This document shows, one piece after another, positions 6,992 through 15,296 of a DNA stretch of 43,841 bases. Under the pieces are notes generated by a model. That model worked only from the letters and a program-made list of their open reading frames with translations. It ran no database searches and was not told where the DNA came from. Position numbers and translations under genes: made by a program. Source of the stretch: an uncultured Oscillospiraceae bacterium (GTDB taxonomy: Bacteria > Bacillota > Clostridia > Oscillospirales > Oscillospiraceae); contig CAKTPR010000002.1 in the NCBI GenBank assembly GCA_934591725.1, forward strand, positions 1 through 43,841, read 5' to 3'. Position 1 is the stretch's first letter. Every line of letters begins with the position of its first letter.

Positions 6992-9709
6992 ATGGTGACA
7001 AATAAAGAAAATCTTTATAAGCTCGGTCAGAAGATGACCGACCGCATCCCCTACAAGCTCGGTCTTAAAAAGCTGGACGAGAGCTGCCCTGAATACTGGG
7101 GGCTTGCCAATGTACTTGATGACGATATGGTCAGCATCGCCCTGAGCATGAAGCAGCGCACTCCCATGACGCTTGAGGACGTTTCCAAGTCCTCCGGCTG
7201 GACGGATCTTGACGCGCTCGAAAAGAAGCTCCATGAGATGGGCGTTGTCGGCCTTATCGAGTGGAACTGGGAGAACGACGCACACGTCAAGCAGTACATA
7301 CTGCCGCTCTTCGTTCCCGGCGCGGCGGAATTCCTCAACATGCGCAGGGAAGTCGTTGACGAGCACCCGGAGGTGTGCGACTTCTTCAATGCCATGACCA
7401 CTCTCCCTCTTGAGAAGGTCACGCCTATGGTTCCCCTCGGCGGCGCAGGCATCGGCATGCACGTTATCCCCGTTGAGAAAGCCATCCCCACCGGCTCCAA
7501 GTCTGTCAGCATCGAGCATCTGTCCCACTGGCTGAAGAAGTATGACAAGTTCGCAGTCGGCATCTGCTCCTGCCGCCGCTCCCAGAGTGTGCGCGGCGAA
7601 GGCTCCGGCGACGTTGAGGATCTGTGGTGCATCGCTGTCGGCGACACCGCCGTTTACTGTGACGAGACCCAGAAGGACGGCAAGCTCATCACCTATGATG
7701 AGGCTATGGAGATCCTCCAGCGCGCCGAGGATGAGGGCTATGTCCACCAGATAACCAATATTGACGGCGAAGATAAGATATTCGCCATCTGCAACTGCGC
7801 GCCCGGCGTCTGCTACGCGCTGCGCACCTCCCAGCTCTTCAATACTCCCAATATGTCCCGCAGCGCTTACATCGCACACGTCGATAAGGAAAAGTGCGTC
7901 GCCTGCGGCAAGTGCGTCGAGGTCTGCCCCGCCGGCGCGGCGAAGCTCGGCCAGAAGCTCTGCACCAAGAACGGCTACATCAAGTACCCCAAGCATGAGC
8001 TGCCCGACGATACCAAGTGGGGTCCGGATAAGTGGAACCCCAATTACCGCGACGACAATATGATAAACTGCTATGACACCGGCACCTCCCCCTGCAAGGC
8101 CGCGTGCCCCGCGCATATTGCCGTTCAGGGCTATGTCAAGATGGCTGCCGAGGGCAGATACCTTGACGCGCTCAAGCTCATAAAGCAGGACAACCCCTTC
8201 CCCGCCGTCTGCGGCAGCATCTGCAACCGCCGCTGCGAGCAGGCCTGCACCCGCGGCAGCATCGACAGCCCCGTCGCCATTGATGAGATCAAGAAGTTCA
8301 TCGCCGAGCAGGAGCTCAAGGCCGAGAGCCGCTATGTCCCCGCACCGCGTCCCAAGAAGCAGCAGCTCATCCCCTATGAACAGAAGATTGCCGTTATCGG
8401 CGCCGGCCCCGCCGGCATGAGCTGCGCCTACTATCTTGCAAATATGCTCTACAAGGTCACCGTATTCGATAAGAACCCCGCCCCCGGCGGTATGCTCACT
8501 CTCGGCATTCCCAACTTCCGTCTTGAGAAGGACGTCGTCAATGCTGAGATAGACGTTCTGCGTGAGATGGGCGTTGAGTTCAAGTGCGGCGTCGAGGTCG
8601 GCAAGGACATCACCCTTGACGAGCTGCGCACTCAGGGCTATAAGGGCTTCTATCTCGCCATCGGCGCTCAGAAGTCCGCACCGATCGGCGTTCCCGGCGA
8701 GGAGCTTGAGGGCGTGTTCGGCGGCATCGACTTCCTGCGTGAGGTCAACCTCGGCGGCAAGCCCGCCATCGGCAAGAAGTGCGCCGTCATTGGCGGCGGC
8801 AACGTCGCAATGGACGTGTGCCGTACCGCAGTCCGCTGCGGCGCGGAGGACACCTATATAATCTACCGCCGCAGTCAGTCCGAAATGCCCGCCGACGAGG
8901 AGGAGATTTCCGAGGCAATGGCCGAAGGCGTCAAGTTCCGCTTCCTCAGTGCCCCTGTCGAGATTATCGGCAAGGACGGCAAGGTCAGCGCACTCAAGGT
9001 CGAGCGTATGGAGCTCGGCGAGCCTGATGCAAACGGCCGCCGCAAGCCCGTCGGCACCGGCGAGCATGAGACCATCGAGGTCGACAGCGTTATCGGCGCA
9101 GTCGGTCAGCAGATCGATCTCGGCGGCATCGCCCCCGAAGGCATGACCTTCAACAAGAACGGCACTGTGGTCATTGACCCGGTCACCGGCCAGACCGCGC
9201 AGAGCGACATCTTCGCCGGCGGCGACTTTGTCACCGGCCCGAAGTTTGCTATCGACGCCATCGCTGCCGGACGCGTCGGCGCAGAGTCCCTGCACCGCTT
9301 CGTCAATCCCGGCCAGAGCCTGACCCTCGGCCGCAACCGCCGCGAGTTCATCGAGCTCAACAAGGAAGAGGCCGTCATCCCCATCGGCTTTGACAACGCC
9401 CCGCGTCAGGTTCCCGGCCACGACGCTGCAAAGGCCAAGACCTTCGCCAATGACCGCCTGACCTTCACCGAAGAGCAGATACGCAGGGAAGCCTCCCGCT
9501 GCCTTGGCTGCGGCGCTACCGAGGTCGACGAAAACCAGTGCATCGGCTGCGGCCTGTGCACCACCAAGTGCGAGTTCGACGCCATCCACCTCAGCCGCGA
9601 CCTGCCCGACGCATCGAAGATGTACAAGGCCGAGGACAAGATGAAGGCCATCCTGCCCTACACGCTCAAGCGCGAGATCAAGATCATCAAGAATCGGAAG
9701 AACAAGTAA
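6992..9709 (+). CDS. Multi-Fe-S, FAD/NAD(P)-dependent oxidoreductase (GltD/NfnL-like core), module 1
   Basis: About 905 residues, far longer than GltD. Order: an N-terminal winged-helix-like part (about 45-95); a Cys-rich region with C192/C194 (CSCRR) and C267/C269/C274; a ferredoxin motif C302-C305-C308-C312P; the GltD-type Fe-S domain (C368/C372, then C407/C411/C415/C419); FAD-binding GAGPAG at 470-475; NAD(P)-binding GGGNVA at 601-606; and a C-terminal ferredoxin-like segment (C837/C840, C850/C853/C856/C860). The core belongs to the glutamate synthase small subunit family, which passes electrons between NAD(P)H, FAD and Fe-S clusters. No glutamate synthase large subunit is present. AGGAGG at 6975-6980 selects the ATG at 6992 over an upstream in-frame start. 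Its stop overlaps the next gene (TAATG). Codons are strongly C-ending, suggesting high expression. The substrate is unknown. Confidence 0.88.
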   Translation: MVTNKENLYKLGQKMTDRIPYKLGLKKLDESCPEYWGLANVLDDDMVSIALSMKQRTPMTLEDVSKSSGWTDLDALEKKLHEMGVVGLIEWNWENDAHVKQYILPLFVPGAAEFLNMRREVVDEHPEVCDFFNAMTTLPLEKVTPMVPLGGAGIGMHVIPVEKAIPTGSKSVSIEHLSHWLKKYDKFAVGICSCRRSQSVRGEGSGDVEDLWCIAVGDTAVYCDETQKDGKLITYDEAMEILQRAEDEGYVHQITNIDGEDKIFAICNCAPGVCYALRTSQLFNTPNMSRSAYIAHVDKEKCVACGKCVEVCPAGAAKLGQKLCTKNGYIKYPKHELPDDTKWGPDKWNPNYRDDNMINCYDTGTSPCKAACPAHIAVQGYVKMAAEGRYLDALKLIKQDNPFPAVCGSICNRRCEQACTRGSIDSPVAIDEIKKFIAEQELKAESRYVPAPRPKKQQLIPYEQKIAVIGAGPAGMSCAYYLANMLYKVTVFDKNPAPGGMLTLGIPNFRLEKDVVNAEIDVLREMGVEFKCGVEVGKDITLDELRTQGYKGFYLAIGAQKSAPIGVPGEELEGVFGGIDFLREVNLGGKPAIGKKCAVIGGGNVAMDVCRTAVRCGAEDTYIIYRRSQSEMPADEEEISEAMAEGVKFRFLSAPVEIIGKDGKVSALKVERMELGEPDANGRRKPVGTGEHETIEVDSVIGAVGQQIDLGGIAPEGMTFNKNGTVVIDPVTGQTAQSDIFAGGDFVTGPKFAIDAIAAGRVGAESLHRFVNPGQSLTLGRNRREFIELNKEEAVIPIGFDNAPRQVPGHDAAKAKTFANDRLTFTEEQIRREASRCLGCGATEVDENQCIGCGLCTTKCEFDAIHLSRDLPDASKMYKAEDKMKAILPYTLKREIKIIKNRKNK

Positions 9710-10053
9710 TGCACGAACTCGGTACCGTTGTTTATATCATTGATACCGTTGACAAGCTCGCCGTTGAGAATCACCTGACCAGGATCGGTTCGGTGACTCT
9801 TGAGGTCGGCGAGGTCAGCGGCATCATCCCCAGCTATCTCTCGGATTTCTGGCTCTACGCCCGCAAAAAGTCCGACTTCCTCAAGGAAGCCGAGCTGAAG
9901 ATAGAGACTCTGCCCGCGGTCACATTCTGTCAGGACTGCAAGCAGACCTATCCCACGGTGCAGTACGCCAAGGAGTGCCCTCACTGCCACAGCACGAACA
10001 CCTTCCTCATCACCGGCAATGAGTACAACATCAAAGAGATAGAAGCAATGTAG
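9709..10053 (+). CDS. HypA-like protein, module 1
   Basis: 114 residues, the size of the HypA/HybF nickel chaperone. It keeps the N-terminal Met-His-Glu that binds nickel in HypA and a four-Cys zinc site (C74/C77 and C90/C93). The start codon overlaps the stop of the oxidoreductase gene by one base, so the two are translationally coupled and probably made in a fixed ratio. No hydrogenase, urease or other hyp gene is visible in the window. It may deliver a metal to the oxidoreductase or another enzyme, or serve as a small partner protein; both are inference. A paralogue lies in the same context at 31070. Confidence 0.85.
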   Translation: MHELGTVVYIIDTVDKLAVENHLTRIGSVTLEVGEVSGIIPSYLSDFWLYARKKSDFLKEAELKIETLPAVTFCQDCKQTYPTVQYAKECPHCHSTNTFLITGNEYNIKEIEAM

Positions 10054-10071
10054 CATTTACAGTTGTAAACT

Positions 10072-10113
10072 AAAAGTTGGGGTGTCTGGGTAAACCCGGG
10101 CACTCCAACTTTT
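10072..10113. terminator. Bidirectional terminator after module 1
   Basis: Thirteen-bp stem (10072-10084 with 10101-10113, one G-T pair), ending in T on both strands. It serves the HypA-like gene on the plus strand and the convergent lipoprotein gene on the minus strand. Confidence 0.8.
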
Positions 10114-10155
10114 AGCATGAAGGGAAAAATAATTGACTTAGAGCCAGAAAGTTCA

Positions 10156-12357
10156 TCAGGTCTGTTCGGCAATATAAATTGCGGCCTTGGACTGAATGAT
10201 ATCCGCAGTCTGCGCGGCTGTCTTGCCGCCGGCGAAAAAGGGCTGAGCTTCTTTCCAAATCAAATCGGTAAGGTCAGTGTTATTGTCGTAAACACAGCTG
10301 ACTGAACCGATGGCATTACGGAGCATATCTGCAATGCGGCCATCTGTTTCCTGAATGGTCACATCATTGCCGAAAGGATTGATCGTGTGCATTCTTCCGC
10401 CGGCGCTGACCCACGCCATATAATCGCTGATGACGGAATCAAACCCGGTTTTGGTGGCCGGGAGGGCACGCCCAGCCAGCTCGGTCTGGTATTGGTCATA
10501 TAAGAATGTGCGGATAAAAGACCAAGCGCCCTCCTTATCCTCACAATCAACCGATATCCCCAGCGCCGCATATGGTTTTATTGCCGTACCGCCTTTTTCA
10601 GCTGAAGGCATGCCATAAAGCGTCATGTTCCCGTGAAAATAATAGTTGAAAGCGACAAGATCGTAAATGTTGAATATCTCCCGCTGGGAGAGCAGCTGTT
10701 TGCCGGTATAGACCATGTTGATCTGGTCGCTTGTGTCTCCGGTATCCGGAAGCCTTGCCGCAAATTCCAGCAGCGCGGCAAATTGATCACTGTCAAAGTT
10801 ACAGCTTCTGTTTTCCCAATCCACAAAGACCGTGTCACTCATGGACACCATTGCATCGATATAGTCTTTTTTTGACATGGCGATGCCGAAGGGGTTTTCT
10901 CCTTCCCCCATTTTGTCATAAAGACCCAGCATTTCCGTCAGCGTAAGAGGGGCATCGGTTCCGATAATGTCCGGATCGCCGGTGATAGTCAGAATACCGT
11001 AGGCGGGGATAAGGGTGTAGAGCTTGCCCTCCGTCTCCGTCTGAGCCAGCAGCTCAGGCAGCAATTCCACATTTTTCAGCGTGTCGTCTTTTTCCATGAA
11101 TGGGTAAAGGTCTACCAGACGCCCCGCCTTTTCATACTGCTTGCGGGGAAGGGTCAGCAGGTCGTAAATATCCGGCCCATTCCCGGACAGGATGTCCAGC
11201 TCCAGCCGGTCAAGGCCGGTGGTGCTGCCGTCGGTGCTGTCATATTGGGAATAATCGATCACTTCGATCTGAACTCTTTCGCTGGACGCATTAAAGTCCG
11301 ACGCAATATCCGCCACGGAATAGGCCTCCATGGTACCCAGCTTCAGTGTGACCATCTGGTCGTAAGGAACGGTGGAGGGCTTGAGAAGGAAGGCCGTATA
11401 GGCGTCATAGTACAGAAATCTCCCGTCTCCCAGACTCTGCACAGCAGCATTTACCCCGTTTACCCCGGAGGCAGTCCAGTTCAAAACCTCGAATGTCTCT
11501 CTGCTGCCGCCGTCCACGCCCGACAGAGCGCTGCCGTTATCCATGTAAAAAGCACATTCTGCGCCGCTTATCAGCTTTACAACATTTCCGTCCAGCGGCA
11601 TGAACTCCTCTGCGGTCTGGCCTCCGGCATCAATTTTCAGCAGACGCTGTCCGGTCGGCTTATCTCCGAGGGCGTATTCATCCCCGCTCTCCAAAACGGC
11701 GACAGCGCCGTCTGCCATAAAGCATGCAGAGTCGATCCGTCCCTTGCTCTCATAGAAGTACAGGAGCGTTCCCGATAAATCATAAACGGCAAGGGATCGA
11801 TTTGCGCAAATGCAGATCTGTTCTCCGCGGCATTCGATCTGCCAGGGCTCTTTCAGGCAGCTGTCTAAAGGGTATTCCGCCGTAATTTGCCCGCTGTCTT
11901 CACGGACGGCTATCGTAAAGCTTGTATTATCCCAGTTCGGCTGAATTACTCCATCCACTCGGTCATAACCGGTTTTTCTTTCTAAGGTGATCAGTTCACC
12001 GTTCTCCATCAGGCAATAATCAACAGGGAAACCGATAAAGCTGTCGTCGGTACTGCTTAGAGTCGGATATTCTGTCAGAAGCTTCCCGCTTGTATCCATA
12101 ACGAAATTATGCTGAACCATATCATCGTCGTTATCGTCCATCGTTCCGCAGGAAACAAAGACCCGGTCGCCGCATGCGGCGATATCATAAATGGCAAGAT
12201 AGGTCCCGCTTACCGGAAGTGGAAGCTCCTCCCTGACATAGCGGTATCTTATCTGCCCGTCAGAGGCTGTGCCATGTCCGCCGTCCTGATCCTTTGCACA
12301 TGAGCATAAGCAAAGCACGGCAGCAGCAATGCAGATCAGAAGAAAACATTTTTTCAT
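10156..12357 (-). CDS. Lipoprotein: N-terminal propeller-like domain fused to an extracellular solute-binding domain
   Basis: About 733 residues from the ATG at 12357, chosen for GGGAGGCG upstream and because a lipoprotein signal begins there (hydrophobic stretch, lipobox LCSC with Cys20). Residues ~45-320 have short beta-rich repeats with recurrent 'YDL/FYE' strands, suggestive of a beta-propeller. Residues ~330-730 resemble family 1 solute-binding proteins of ABC sugar importers (GPDIYDLL, an AGRLVDLYPF stretch). Such proteins are normally ~420 residues, so this is a fusion about 300 residues longer. No ABC permease or ATPase gene is near. It may supply an importer encoded elsewhere, or act as a surface ligand sensor. 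It lies 94 bp behind rmlB in the same direction. Confidence 0.75.
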   Translation of the reverse strand: MKKCFLLICIAAAVLCLCSCAKDQDGGHGTASDGQIRYRYVREELPLPVSGTYLAIYDIAACGDRVFVSCGTMDDNDDDMVQHNFVMDTSGKLLTEYPTLSSTDDSFIGFPVDYCLMENGELITLERKTGYDRVDGVIQPNWDNTSFTIAVREDSGQITAEYPLDSCLKEPWQIECRGEQICICANRSLAVYDLSGTLLYFYESKGRIDSACFMADGAVAVLESGDEYALGDKPTGQRLLKIDAGGQTAEEFMPLDGNVVKLISGAECAFYMDNGSALSGVDGGSRETFEVLNWTASGVNGVNAAVQSLGDGRFLYYDAYTAFLLKPSTVPYDQMVTLKLGTMEAYSVADIASDFNASSERVQIEVIDYSQYDSTDGSTTGLDRLELDILSGNGPDIYDLLTLPRKQYEKAGRLVDLYPFMEKDDTLKNVELLPELLAQTETEGKLYTLIPAYGILTITGDPDIIGTDAPLTLTEMLGLYDKMGEGENPFGIAMSKKDYIDAMVSMSDTVFVDWENRSCNFDSDQFAALLEFAARLPDTGDTSDQINMVYTGKQLLSQREIFNIYDLVAFNYYFHGNMTLYGMPSAEKGGTAIKPYAALGISVDCEDKEGAWSFIRTFLYDQYQTELAGRALPATKTGFDSVISDYMAWVSAGGRMHTINPFGNDVTIQETDGRIADMLRNAIGSVSCVYDNNTDLTDLIWKEAQPFFAGGKTAAQTADIIQSKAAIYIAEQT

Positions 12358-12386
12358 CGCGGAACGCCTCCCACCATAGAAATGAT

Positions 12387-12408
12387 GGGGGCATGTGACC
12401 ATGCCCCC
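12387..12408 (-). terminator. Hairpin between rmlB and the lipoprotein gene
   Basis: Perfect 9-bp stem GGGGGCATG/CATGCCCCC with a TGAC loop, 29 bp before the lipoprotein start. There is no U-tract, so it may be an attenuator or mRNA processing site rather than a full terminator. Confidence 0.45.
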
Positions 12409-12451
12409 AAAGAGAAAAACTATTTTGTGCTGCCTAAGGGGATCGTCATGC

Positions 12452-13513
12452 TCAGGCTTTGTTGTTTGCGTACATTTTCTCGTAATACTTCATGTATTCA
12501 CCGGAGACGATCTTATCCATCCATTCTCTGTTGTGCAGGTACCACTCGATGGTGCTGGCCATGCCGGTCTGGAAAGTGTACTTCGGACTCCAGCCAAGCT
12601 CGGTCGTGATCTTGTGGTTGTCGATCGCATAGCGGCGGTCGTGGCCGGGGCGATCCTTGACGTGTACGATAAGGTCTTCGCTCTTGCCGGTGTTGGAGAG
12701 GATGAGCCTGACGATCTCGATATTGGCTCTCTCGTTGTTGCCGCCGATGTTGTACACCTCGCCGGACGCGCCCTTTTCAAGCACAGTCGCTATGGCGGCG
12801 CAGTGATCCTCAACATACAGCCAGTCCCTTATCTGCATGCCGTCGCCATAGACCGGCAGCTGCTTGTCGTTCAGGCTGTTGTTTATCATGAGCGGGATGA
12901 GCTTTTCAGGAAACTGGTACGGGCCGTAGTTATTCGAGCAGCGCGTGATATTGACGGGCATACCGTAGGTCTTGTTGTACGCGCGCACCAGCATATCCGC
13001 CGACGCCTTGGAGGCGGAGTACGGGCTGTTCGGGGCAAGCGGGGTCGTCTCAGTGAACATACCGGTCGCGCCGAGTGCGCCGTATACCTCGTCAGTCGAG
13101 ACCTGAAGATACTTCACGCCCTCGCGGAAATCGCGGGAATACTTGTCGTCCGGGTCAAGCTTCCAGTGGCGCTTGGCCGTATCGAGCAGGGTCAGCGTAC
13201 CCATGACGTTCGTGGTCATAAAGATATCCGGGTTTGTGATGCTGCGGTCGACATGGCTCTCGGCGGCAAAGTTCACGACCGTGTCAAAGCCATACTTTTC
13301 AAAAAGCTGCTCGACAAGAGCGCCGTCATGGATATCGCCGCGGACAAAGGTGTAGCGCTTATCGTCGCTCACGCCCGCGAGGTTATCGAGGTTGCCGGCA
13401 TAGGTGAGCAGGTCAAGATTGACGAGCGTAATGTCTTCGTAATTCTTGAGCATATATCTGACAAAGTTGGAGCCGATAAAACCGGCGCCGCCGGTGACGA
13501 GTATTGTCTTCAT
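12452..13513 (-). CDS. rmlB (rfbB): dTDP-glucose 4,6-dehydratase
   Basis: 353 residues, full length. Converts dTDP-glucose to dTDP-4-keto-6-deoxyglucose in nucleotide-sugar synthesis for cell-surface glycans. An extended SDR protein: the NAD+ motif GGAGFIG is at 8-14, the catalytic Thr-Asp-Glu at 140-142 and Tyr165/Lys169 in YSASK. GGAGAA precedes the ATG. It lies 21 bp downstream of rmlA, so the first two steps of the dTDP-L-rhamnose route are encoded together, but rmlC and rmlD are absent from the window. Confidence 0.97.
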   Translation of the reverse strand: MKTILVTGGAGFIGSNFVRYMLKNYEDITLVNLDLLTYAGNLDNLAGVSDDKRYTFVRGDIHDGALVEQLFEKYGFDTVVNFAAESHVDRSITNPDIFMTTNVMGTLTLLDTAKRHWKLDPDDKYSRDFREGVKYLQVSTDEVYGALGATGMFTETTPLAPNSPYSASKASADMLVRAYNKTYGMPVNITRCSNNYGPYQFPEKLIPLMINNSLNDKQLPVYGDGMQIRDWLYVEDHCAAIATVLEKGASGEVYNIGGNNERANIEIVRLILSNTGKSEDLIVHVKDRPGHDRRYAIDNHKITTELGWSPKYTFQTGMASTIEWYLHNREWMDKIVSGEYMKYYEKMYANNKA

Positions 13514-13534
13514 TGCAGTTCTCCTTTTATCTGT

Positions 13535-14398
13535 TTATTCCGGGAGTGACAGCAGGTACTGGCCGTAGTCCGTCATTCTGAGCGCGGAGCCGAGCGCGAT
13601 AAGCTCCTCATCGCTTATCCAGCCCTTGCGCCACGCGATCTCTTCGATGCAGGATATGTAGAAGCCCTGCCTGCTCTGCACCGTCGCGACGAACTGCGAG
13701 GCCTGGAGCATCCCCTCCGGGGTACCGGTGTCGAGCCACGCCATGCCGCGCCCCATGGGGTTGACCATGAGTTCGCCGCGGCTGAGGTACTCGTTGTTCA
13801 CCGCGGTGATCTCAAGTTCGCCGCGCGGCGAGGGCTTGATGTTCTTCGCGATATCGACAACGCTGTTGCCGTAGAAATACAGCCCCGGCACGGCGTAATT
13901 GCTCTTCGGGTTCTCCGGCTTTTCCTCGATCGACACGGCGCGCATGCTCTTGTCGAACTCGACCACGCCGAAGGCCGTCGGGTTCTTGACTTGAATGCCG
14001 AAGATCATGCCGCCCTCAGTCACCCTCGCGCCGTCGCGCAGATAGTCGGAGAGCGCCTGACCGTAAAATATATTATCGCCGAGGATAAGGCACACGGAAT
14101 CATCGCCGATGAACTCCTCGCCGAGAATGAACGCCTCGGCCAATCCCTTCGGTGCCTGCTGCACCTTATATTCAAAGCGCATGCCGAGCGTCTTGCCGTC
14201 TCCGAGGAGATCCTTATAAACAGGCGTATCCTCTGGCGTTGAGATAATAAGCACCTCTCTTATCCCCGCAAGCATCAGAACAGACAGCGGGTAATAGATC
14301 ATGGGCTTATCGTATATGGGCAGAAGCTGCTTGGAAACGGCGCGCGTCATCGGATAAAGGCGCGTCCCCTTTCCGCCGGCAAGAATTATTCCCTTCAT
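13535..14398 (-). CDS. rmlA (rfbA): Glucose-1-phosphate thymidylyltransferase
   Basis: About 287 residues, the short RmlA form. Makes dTDP-glucose from dTTP and glucose-1-phosphate. The nucleotide-binding signature GGKGTRLYPMT lies near 8-18, followed by KQLLPIYDKPMIYYPL; LGDNIF carries the metal-binding Asp. The start at 14398 is the Met that begins the conserved N-terminus (MKGIILAGG), with AAAGGAA 9-10 nt before it; a longer frame to 14449 would run through the promoter. First gene of the rmlA-rmlB unit. Confidence 0.97.
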   Translation of the reverse strand: MKGIILAGGKGTRLYPMTRAVSKQLLPIYDKPMIYYPLSVLMLAGIREVLIISTPEDTPVYKDLLGDGKTLGMRFEYKVQQAPKGLAEAFILGEEFIGDDSVCLILGDNIFYGQALSDYLRDGARVTEGGMIFGIQVKNPTAFGVVEFDKSMRAVSIEEKPENPKSNYAVPGLYFYGNSVVDIAKNIKPSPRGELEITAVNNEYLSRGELMVNPMGRGMAWLDTGTPEGMLQASQFVATVQSRQGFYISCIEEIAWRKGWISDEELIALGSALRMTDYGQYLLSLPE

Positions 14399-14439
14399 AT
14401 CACAGTTTCCTTTCTGTGTTTTTGAAACTTTATGTTGTA

Positions 14440-14469
14440 ATTCTACCACCTACCGCACTCTCCTGTCAA
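14440..14469 (-). promoter_or_regulatory. Promoter of rmlA-rmlB
   Basis: Minus strand: TTGACA (14464-14469), 18-bp spacer, TAGAAT (14440-14445). The divergent gap to the response regulator also holds an inverted repeat CAAAGCT/AGCTTTG (14471-14477 with 14507-14513) around the palindrome GCCTAGGC (14491-14498). Confidence 0.65.
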
Positions 14470-14560
14470 TCAAAGCTTGGTCTCAGCAGAGCCTAGGCAT
14501 ATCATCAGCTTTGTCTCAATAATTGTTGATATTTATTTGAGCATTAGTTTAATAATTTTC

Positions 14561-14589
14561 TTGATAATCTGGCTGTAATGAATTAGTAT
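14561..14589 (+). promoter_or_regulatory. Promoter of the two-component system
   Basis: TTGATA (14561-14566), 17-bp spacer, TAGTAT (14584-14589), about 35 bp before the response-regulator start. Confidence 0.5.
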
Positions 14590-14624
14590 TTAGATATACT
14601 CTGCTTTCCGGGAGATGATCTGCA

Positions 14625-15296
14625 ATGTTCAAGATTCTTATTGCCGAGGATGACAGCGAGCTCCGGCAGCTGTTTTCCCACGTGCTCATAAAAAACGGCT
14701 ACAGCGTCACCGGCGTCTGCAACGGCAAGGAAGCACTCGACGCCTTGGACAAGGGATATTACGACTTAATAATCTCCGATATAATGATGCCGGAGATGGA
14801 CGGGTATGAGCTTGTCAGCTCCCTGCGCACCGCGGGGTACAGCATCCCGGTGATGATGATAACCGCCAAGGATGCTTTTGACGATATGCGCATGGGCTTT
14901 GTTTCCGGTACCGACGATTATATGGTGAAGCCCGTCAACGTAAACGAGATGGTGCTGCGCGTCGGCGCGCTGCTGCGCCGGGCGCAGATGATAAACGACC
15001 GTCGGCTCGTTATCGGCGGCACGGTGATGGAGTGCGACTCGCTCACCGTCACATGGGACGGGCAGAGCGCCGTCCTGCCGCAGAAGGAATTCATGCTGCT
15101 GTATAAAATGGCCTCTTTCCCCGGCCGTATCTTTACACGTCAGCAGCTCATGGACGATATATGGGGCTACGATTCCGACACTGATACGCACACCGTCGAT
15201 GTCCACATCGGCAGGCTGCGCGACCGCTTCCGTGACAGCAAGGATTTCAGGATCGTCACCATGCGCGGCGTCGGGTACAAGGTGGTAAAGGCATGA
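14625..15296 (+). CDS. OmpR/PhoB-family response regulator
   Basis: 223 residues. The receiver domain (about 1-118) has the acidic pair Asp9/Asp10, phospho-acceptor Asp52 in SDIMMPEMDG, Thr in MITAKD and Lys in MVKPVN. The C-terminal winged helix (about 128-223) has the usual DVHIGRLRDRF recognition segment and VGYKV wing. The last four bases (ATGA) are shared with the histidine kinase start, so the pair is translationally coupled. Targets are unknown; the divergent rmlA-rmlB genes are only a positional suggestion. Confidence 0.96.
   Translation: MFKILIAEDDSELRQLFSHVLIKNGYSVTGVCNGKEALDALDKGYYDLIISDIMMPEMDGYELVSSLRTAGYSIPVMMITAKDAFDDMRMGFVSGTDDYMVKPVNVNEMVLRVGALLRRAQMINDRRLVIGGTVMECDSLTVTWDGQSAVLPQKEFMLLYKMASFPGRIFTRQQLMDDIWGYDSDTDTHTVDVHIGRLRDRFRDSKDFRIVTMRGVGYKVVKA

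Noticed and set aside
6989..9589. 866-codon open frame antisense to oxidoreductase 1
   Set aside because: Low-complexity Ala/Leu/Asp/Gly-rich product, no domain, and exactly the pattern expected opposite a C-ending, high-GC gene with clear motifs on the other strand.
9709..10053. Evidence for a hydrogenase cluster
   Set aside because: Only HypA-like proteins are present. No hydrogenase subunit or other hyp gene was found on either strand.
12395..13549. 384-codon plus-strand frame over rmlB
   Set aside because: Shadow of rmlB, which carries all catalytic residues in the other strand.
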